From Nakamurella flava (lineage in GTDB: Bacteria > Actinomycetota > Actinomycetes > Mycobacteriales > Nakamurellaceae): DNA of 64,000 bases. The notes beneath the pieces are model-generated. The model ran no database searches. It was given only the letters and a program-made list of their open reading frames with translations, and had not been told where the DNA came from. Shown piece after piece: positions 59,802 through 64,000 of the stretch. Location of the stretch: positions 1-64,000 of the forward strand of contig NZ_SZZH01000004.1 of the NCBI RefSeq assembly GCF_005298075.1, read 5' to 3'. The translations under genes and the position numbers were made by a program. Every line of letters starts with the position of its first letter. Within the stretch, counting starts at the first letter, position 1.

Positions 59802-60122
59802 ATGCTGGTCGTACTGGTGACCGTCCAGGTCAAGCCCGAGTGTCTCGAGGACTTCCTCGCCGCCACCGTCGTCAACGCCACGAACTCCCGGGCCGAGCCC
59901 GGGATCCTGCGGTTCGACGTGCTCCAGGACCAGTCGGTCCCGGAGCACGTCACCCTCGTCGAGGTGTACCGCGACGTGGCGGCCACCGTCGCGCACAAGG
60001 AGACCGCGCACTACGAGCGGTGGCGTGACACCGTGGCCGACATGATGGCCGTCCCCCGCTCGTCGCAGAAGTTCGACGTCGTCGACCCGGCCGCCGAGGC
60101 CGCCTGGAGCTCAGCCGGTTGA
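59802..60122 (+). CDS. Antibiotic-biosynthesis-monooxygenase (ABM) domain protein, LsrG-like
   Basis: A 106-residue dimeric alpha+beta barrel protein of the ABM family. Seen: VTVQVKPECLEDFLAATVVN, NSRAEPGILRFDVLQDQSVP and TLVEVYRDVAATVAHKETAHYERW, which match LsrG/YgiN-type proteins that act on small autoinducer-like or quinone molecules. CAGACT (59790-59795) is a -10 six bases before the ATG, so it is probably leaderless. Its last 12 bases overlap the convergent metal ATPase gene. Confidence 0.85.
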   Translation: MLVVLVTVQVKPECLEDFLAATVVNATNSRAEPGILRFDVLQDQSVPEHVTLVEVYRDVAATVAHKETAHYERWRDTVADMMAVPRSSQKFDVVDPAAEAAWSSAG

Positions 60123-62390
60123 TCCGGCCGGGACGTGCTCCATGGGCACGGTCACCACCGGCGCCGGCTTGATCGCGGCGACCACGGCCTCGCCGGGATC
60201 GACGGCCGCCCGGGGCAGGGCGTGCCGGGTGATCCGGGAGGAGTTGCCGACCACCGCGACCGACGACAGGTTGTGCAGGATCGCGGCCAGCACCGGGGTC
60301 AACGCGCCGCCCGCGCTGACCGAGAGCCCGACGGCGTTGACGGCAATGGACAGGCCGTAGTTCTGCCGGATGACGCCCAGGGTGCGGCGGGCCAGCTCGA
60401 ACAGGTCGACCAGCCGCCGCAGATCGTCACCGGCGAGGGCGACGTCGGCGGTCTCGACGGCGACGTCGGTCCCGGCAACCCCCATGGCGATGCCGATGTC
60501 GGCCAGGGCGAGGGCCGGGGCGTCGTTCGTGCCGTCGCCGACCATCGCGACGGTGTGGCCCTGCTCCTGCAGGTCCCGGATGACGTCCTGCTTGTCCTCC
60601 GGCCGGACCTGGGCCCGCCACTCGTCGATCCCGAGTTCGGCGGCGACCTTCTCCGCGGTCTGCGGATGGTCGCCGGTGAGCATGACGATGCGCCGAACCC
60701 CGTTGGCGCGCAAGGCCTGCAGGACGGCCGGCGCCTCGGCGCGGACGGTGTCCCGCAGGCTGACCAGGCCGACGAGCTTGTGGTCGACGGCCAGCAGCAG
60801 CGGGATCTCGGTGTCCTCGCGGAGCCGCTCGACCCAGGACTTCGCCTTGGCCGAGATGCGGACCTTCTGCTCCCGCATGAACTCGATGCTGCCGAGCAGC
60901 ATCGTGCGGCCGTCGGCCTGGGTGCGCATGCCCAGACCCAGCAGCACCTCGCACTCCTCGTGGGGCGGGATCACGATGTGCCGTTCGGTGGTCGACCGAA
61001 TTACGGCCTGGGCCAACGGATGTCGGGAGTGGATCTCGGAGCTCGCCGCGTAGGCGAGGACCTGCTCCGGTTCCCACGCCTTGTCGAGGGCGACCACGTT
61101 GGTGACCACCGGACGCCCGGTGGTGAGCGTGCCGGTCTTGTCGAACACGACCGCGTCGACCCGGGCCGCCTGCTCCAGGTGGGAGCCACCCTTGATGAGG
61201 ATGCCCCGGCGGGCGCCGTTGCCGATGGCCGCGCTGATCGCGGTCGGGGTCGACAGACCCACCGCACACGGGCAGGCGACCAGCAGCATCGTCATGGCCC
61301 GGCGGACGTCCCGCGTCACCAGGAGCGTCGCCGCGGACAGCGCGAACGACAGCGGGACGAACCGGCGGGAGAACTTCTCGGCCACGGTCTGGATCGGGGC
61401 GCGGTCCTGCTCGGCCGTCTCGACCCGGGCGATGATCCGGCCCAGGGCGGTGTCCGAGCCGACGGCGTCGGCCCGGACGACGAGCCGGCCCCGCAGCAGC
61501 ACGCTGCCGGCGGAGATCTTCGCCCCGACCTCGACGGCGACCGGCAGGCTCTCACCGGTCAGGGCCGACTGGTCCAGCACCCCGCTGCCCTCGACGACCA
61601 CACCGTCGACCGGTGAGGCCACGTGGTCGTGCAACACGATCTCGTCCCCCACCACCAGGGAGGACACGTCGACCTGCTCCTCGACGTGGGCGGAGCCCTC
61701 AGAGTTGTCGGCGTCGGTGACCTCGATGCGCACCCAGATCGAGTCGGCCGTCCCGCTGAGCAGATCGGCGATGGCGCGGCGGGTCCGCCGGACGGTGAGG
61801 TCCTGCAGGTACTCGCCGATGTTGAGCAGCCACAACACGGTCAGCGCGACCACGTTCTCGCGGAGCACCAGGGAGGCGACGGTGGCCGCGGACACCAGGG
61901 CGTCGGTCCCCGCCGTCCGGCGACCGCGCAGCGCGGCGATCGCTCCCCGGAGGAACGGGTAGCCGGTGAAGATCGTGACGCCGCTGGCCACCAGGCGACC
62001 GGTGGGTCCCAGCACGGGCGGGCGACGCAGGATGTACCGACGGCCTCCGAGCAGCAGGAGCGCGACCCCGCCGACGACGATGCGCGTCAGATCACCGGCG
62101 GTGACGTCGGCCGAGCGGGGCGCCCGGGCGACGGCCTGGCGGGCCGGCGTCTGCAGGGCAGAGGCGACGGCGGCGAGCGTGGCGCCCCGGTCGAGCCGGC
62201 CGGGCCGGAACCAGACCACGACGGCACCGGTGCGGGGGTAGGCGTGCACGGCACGCACCCCGACGACCGCGTCCACCGCGTCCTCGACGGCGACGGCGCG
62301 AGCCGTCGACCCTCGTAGCTCGGGAACGCGGAGCCGGAGCCGCCCGGCCGCTTCGGAGACGACGTGCAGATCCGGGACGTCGGCGCTCAT
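60111..62390 (-). CDS. ctpC: P1B-type metal-exporting ATPase, CtpC-like
   Basis: A 759-residue P-type ATPase. An N-terminal HMA-like domain without a CxxC leads to TM helices, the actuator loop with DQSALTGESLPV, the metal-site motif LLVACPCAVGLSTPTAIS in TM6, the phosphorylation site VVFDKTGTLTTGRPV, and the hinge VAMVGDGTNDAPALALAD. CPC followed by AVGLSTP, the NYGLSIAVNAVGLSVSAGG TM segment and the size match mycobacterial CtpC, first described as a manganese and now as a zinc-resistance exporter. The gene starts five bases after the DUF1490 partner ends, as in mycobacteria, and the two form an operon. Confidence 0.92.
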   Translation of the reverse strand: MSADVPDLHVVSEAAGRLRLRVPELRGSTARAVAVEDAVDAVVGVRAVHAYPRTGAVVVWFRPGRLDRGATLAAVASALQTPARQAVARAPRSADVTAGDLTRIVVGGVALLLLGGRRYILRRPPVLGPTGRLVASGVTIFTGYPFLRGAIAALRGRRTAGTDALVSAATVASLVLRENVVALTVLWLLNIGEYLQDLTVRRTRRAIADLLSGTADSIWVRIEVTDADNSEGSAHVEEQVDVSSLVVGDEIVLHDHVASPVDGVVVEGSGVLDQSALTGESLPVAVEVGAKISAGSVLLRGRLVVRADAVGSDTALGRIIARVETAEQDRAPIQTVAEKFSRRFVPLSFALSAATLLVTRDVRRAMTMLLVACPCAVGLSTPTAISAAIGNGARRGILIKGGSHLEQAARVDAVVFDKTGTLTTGRPVVTNVVALDKAWEPEQVLAYAASSEIHSRHPLAQAVIRSTTERHIVIPPHEECEVLLGLGMRTQADGRTMLLGSIEFMREQKVRISAKAKSWVERLREDTEIPLLLAVDHKLVGLVSLRDTVRAEAPAVLQALRANGVRRIVMLTGDHPQTAEKVAAELGIDEWRAQVRPEDKQDVIRDLQEQGHTVAMVGDGTNDAPALALADIGIAMGVAGTDVAVETADVALAGDDLRRLVDLFELARRTLGVIRQNYGLSIAVNAVGLSVSAGGALTPVLAAILHNLSSVAVVGNSSRITRHALPRAAVDPGEAVVAAIKPAPVVTVPMEHVPAGSTG

Positions 62391-62394
62391 CAGG

Positions 62395-62676
62395 TCAGTG
62401 ATCGTGGTCGTGACCGGCGTCCGCGGCCGGCGGCCGCGCCTCTTCGCCGATCTTCTCGCGGGCCTCGGCGGCGATGTCGCCGGCGGACAGCCGCAGGTTC
62501 TCCGCGCCCGTCTCGACCTTGCGCTTGCCGGCCATCGCGGCGGCGGTCACGGCCACGGCCCCACGACGGACGGCCCGGCCGGTCGACGCGGCCTTGAGCC
62601 GGTCGAAGACGGCGGCACCGGCGACGCCGGTGACCACCAGGGTGGCGGCTCGCGCTAGCAGATGTCCGGCTACCAC
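62395..62676 (-). CDS. PacL-like DUF1490 protein, partner of the metal ATPase
   Basis: A 93-residue protein with an N-terminal hydrophobic helix (ATLVVTGVAGAAVFDRL), a basic middle and an alpha-helical rest (ENLRLSAGDIAAEAREKIGEE) ending with the metal-binding tail GHDHDH. It matches the DUF1490 family, whose mycobacterial members (Rv3269 next to ctpC and others) act as membrane scaffold and metal chaperone of metal ATPases (PacL). GTG at 62676 follows AAGGGG about eight bases upstream. The His/Asp tail suggests zinc. Confidence 0.88.
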   Translation of the reverse strand: MVAGHLLARAATLVVTGVAGAAVFDRLKAASTGRAVRRGAVAVTAAAMAGKRKVETGAENLRLSAGDIAAEAREKIGEEARPPAADAGHDHDH

Positions 62677-62792
62677 GCCGATCCCCTTTCGTCGGGTCGG
62701 CGGCCCACGACCGGCCGACCACGTCCTTCGCGCCCGCTCCGGCGAATGCCGGAATCCTGCGCGCCCACCAAGATCTTAACCGGTATCGTGGT

Positions 62793-62814
62793 TGATAATC
62801 GTTCTCGTTAGGTT
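62793..62814. promoter_or_regulatory. Zur/Fur-like palindrome next to the COG0523-like promoter
   Basis: TGATAATCGTTCTCG at 62793-62807 is an imperfect palindrome (GAxAAxxxTTxTC) resembling actinobacterial Zur boxes of the TGAAAATCATTTTCA type. TAGGTT at 62809-62814 is a likely -10 for the downstream gene, so binding would block it. The divergent PacL-like start is 117 bases away. Confidence 0.6.
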
Positions 62815-62836
62815 TCTCATCGTGAAGGCAGGCTCC

Positions 62837-63964
62837 ATGTCCGTCCCCGTCGTCGTGCTGGCCACCGTGGACCCGGTGGTCCGCGACCTGAGCCAGTTCT
62901 CCCTCGTCTCCGATCTGCCCGAGACCGGCGTGCTGCGGCACGATCTCGATCCGGCCGCCGGCACCCTCCGCCGGGTCGTCAGCGACGGCGGTGGCGGCCT
63001 GGACGGCGACGGAGTCATCGACGACCACACCATGCCGCTGGCGCACACCTGCCTGGGCTGCGCCATCCGGGAGGACCTGCTGCCGTCACTGGCGGGCATG
63101 GCCGCCTCGGGCCGGTGGCAGCGGGTGCTCGTCGTCCTGCCGGTCGCCGCCGAGCTGGTGCCCGTGGTCTCGGCCCTGGACGATCCGCAGACCGCCGCCG
63201 ACCTCGACGTGACGCTGCTCGCCAGCGTCGCCGCGGGCGATGCCGACCAGGTCCGCCAGGACCTGATGGGCGACGACCTGCTCGCCGATCGCGGGCTCGC
63301 GTTGGCCCTGGACGACCGCCGGTCCGTCGGCGAGGCGCTCGCCGCCCAGGTCGAGTACGCCGACCTGGTGCTGGCCAGCGGGACCGACCCGGTCGGCCTG
63401 ACCCTGCTCGACCACCTGCGCGGCGTCCGGTCCACCCGGTCCGACCTGTTCACCACCCGGGCCGGTCAGGTGTTCCTCCCCCGTCACGACGCCCGCATGG
63501 CGGCGGCCCGGGTGGATCCGCGCCTGGTCGTGCCGGCCGATGCCGCGGACACCTCCGGCGCCGAGGCGAACGGCGTGTGGACCATCGACCTGCACACCCG
63601 CCGCCCGTTGCACCCCGAACGCTTCCGCGACCAGATGGAGGCGCTCGTCGGGCACGAGACCCGCTCGCGGGGGCGGTTCCAGCTGGCCACCCGCCCCCGC
63701 ACCGTCGGCGTCTGGGACGGCGTCGGCGGCCAACTGTCGATCGGTGACGCCGGGGGCTGGGAGCACTGCAGTCCGTCGACCCGGATGGTCTTCACCGGAC
63801 ACGGTGACGGCGGGGCCGACACCCGGGAACAGCTGCGCCGCGCCTTCGCGGTGATGGCCCTGGACGACCGCGAGATGTCCCGGGGGCCGGCCTACTGGCG
63901 GTCCGTCGACGACGGTCTGGACCCGTGGCTGGGCGACCGCGACCTGGTCGACGACCGGAGCTGA
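62837..63964 (+). CDS. COG0523 (CobW/ZNG1-like) protein lacking a P-loop
   Basis: A 375-residue protein related to the COG0523 GTPase metallochaperones. It retains the metal-site loop as HTCLGCAIREDLLP (Cys72 and Cys75, where family members have CxCC), the following helix LPSLAGMAASGRW, and the CobW C-terminal domain (GVWTIDLHTRRPLHPERF to GGQLSIGDAGGW). The N-terminal strand VPVVVLATVDPVVRD stands where GxxGxGKTT should be, so the GTP-binding P-loop is absent. I infer a zinc-handling protein that does not use GTP in the usual way. The ATG at 62837 follows AAGG; a GTG at 62822 is in frame, seven bases after TAGGTT. A Zur-like box upstream supports zinc control. Confidence 0.82.
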   Translation: MSVPVVVLATVDPVVRDLSQFSLVSDLPETGVLRHDLDPAAGTLRRVVSDGGGGLDGDGVIDDHTMPLAHTCLGCAIREDLLPSLAGMAASGRWQRVLVVLPVAAELVPVVSALDDPQTAADLDVTLLASVAAGDADQVRQDLMGDDLLADRGLALALDDRRSVGEALAAQVEYADLVLASGTDPVGLTLLDHLRGVRSTRSDLFTTRAGQVFLPRHDARMAAARVDPRLVVPADAADTSGAEANGVWTIDLHTRRPLHPERFRDQMEALVGHETRSRGRFQLATRPRTVGVWDGVGGQLSIGDAGGWEHCSPSTRMVFTGHGDGGADTREQLRRAFAVMALDDREMSRGPAYWRSVDDGLDPWLGDRDLVDDRS

Positions 63965-64000
63965 GCGGTCCCGGGCGCCCGTCGGGGGGGCGGTTCTCCC

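Overview
The window is GC-rich chromosomal DNA from an actinomycete. Several markers agree on this: mycothiol synthase (mshD), an actinobacterial-type GlnR next to it, a SigF-family sigma factor, an ANTAR regulator, an F420-type luciferase-like oxidoreductase, a DUF2505 protein, SseC and nitrobindin homologues, and a CtpC-type ATPase with its DUF1490 partner. Many genes start without a Shine-Dalgarno sequence exactly 12 bases downstream of a NANNNT hexamer, the pattern of leaderless actinobacterial transcripts. The family is uncertain; a Nakamurella-like or other Frankia-related lineage would fit, but this is inference. No tRNA, rRNA, CRISPR array, prophage or transposase was seen.

Bases 1-13000 hold the end of glpK, a cluster of seven phased 14-mers, an amidase, an operon of two membrane-anchored EEP-family hydrolases with a frameshifted small gene, an NlpC/P60-like protein, a copper amine oxidase, a DUF2505 protein, purU, a PAC2 protein followed by 68-base tandem repeats, and a TTGYGD potassium channel. 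Bases 12200-25000 hold a GAF-ANTAR regulator facing a SigF-like sigma factor, a SixA phosphatase coupled to a GH1 protein that has lost its nucleophile, an inositol-phosphatase-like enzyme, an F420-type oxidoreductase coupled to two dynamin-like GTPases, a CPBP protease, a YbaK-like deacylase, and dusB followed by a chain of coupled micro-ORFs.

Bases 25000-42700 hold an LCP cell-wall ligase, phoU behind a PHO box, a flavin monooxygenase with a CDF metal exporter, an MFS carrier, glnR-mshD, an LmeA-like protein, and a sulfur operon. That operon starts with a 23-residue leader peptide ending Cys-Cys-Ala and includes a sulfurtransferase and sseC; a 33-residue membrane protein coupled to nitrobindin follows. 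After these come an aldo-keto reductase, a diguanylate cyclase, an Lrp/LysE pair, phosphoglucomutase, and a divergent LysR/SnoaL pair.

Bases 42700-59750 form a polysaccharide locus and are the most interesting part of the window. A GH144-like secreted hydrolase sits beside an OpgH-type glucosyltransferase. Divergently, a 52-residue membrane protein precedes a class-I hyaluronan-synthase-like GT2, an acyltransferase-SGNH protein, UDP-glucose dehydrogenase, and a second GT2 with an N-terminal degenerate GGDEF domain. A GH26-like hydrolase, a second acyltransferase-SGNH protein and a GH30 hydrolase complete it. Phosphoglucomutase nearby could feed UDP-sugar supply. The layout suggests synthesis, decoration and trimming of a glucuronate-containing polymer and perhaps a beta-1,2-glucan.

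The right end is a metal-homeostasis block: a PacL-type DUF1490 protein with a CtpC-type P-ATPase, and, divergently, a COG0523-like protein without a P-loop behind a Zur/Fur-like palindrome.
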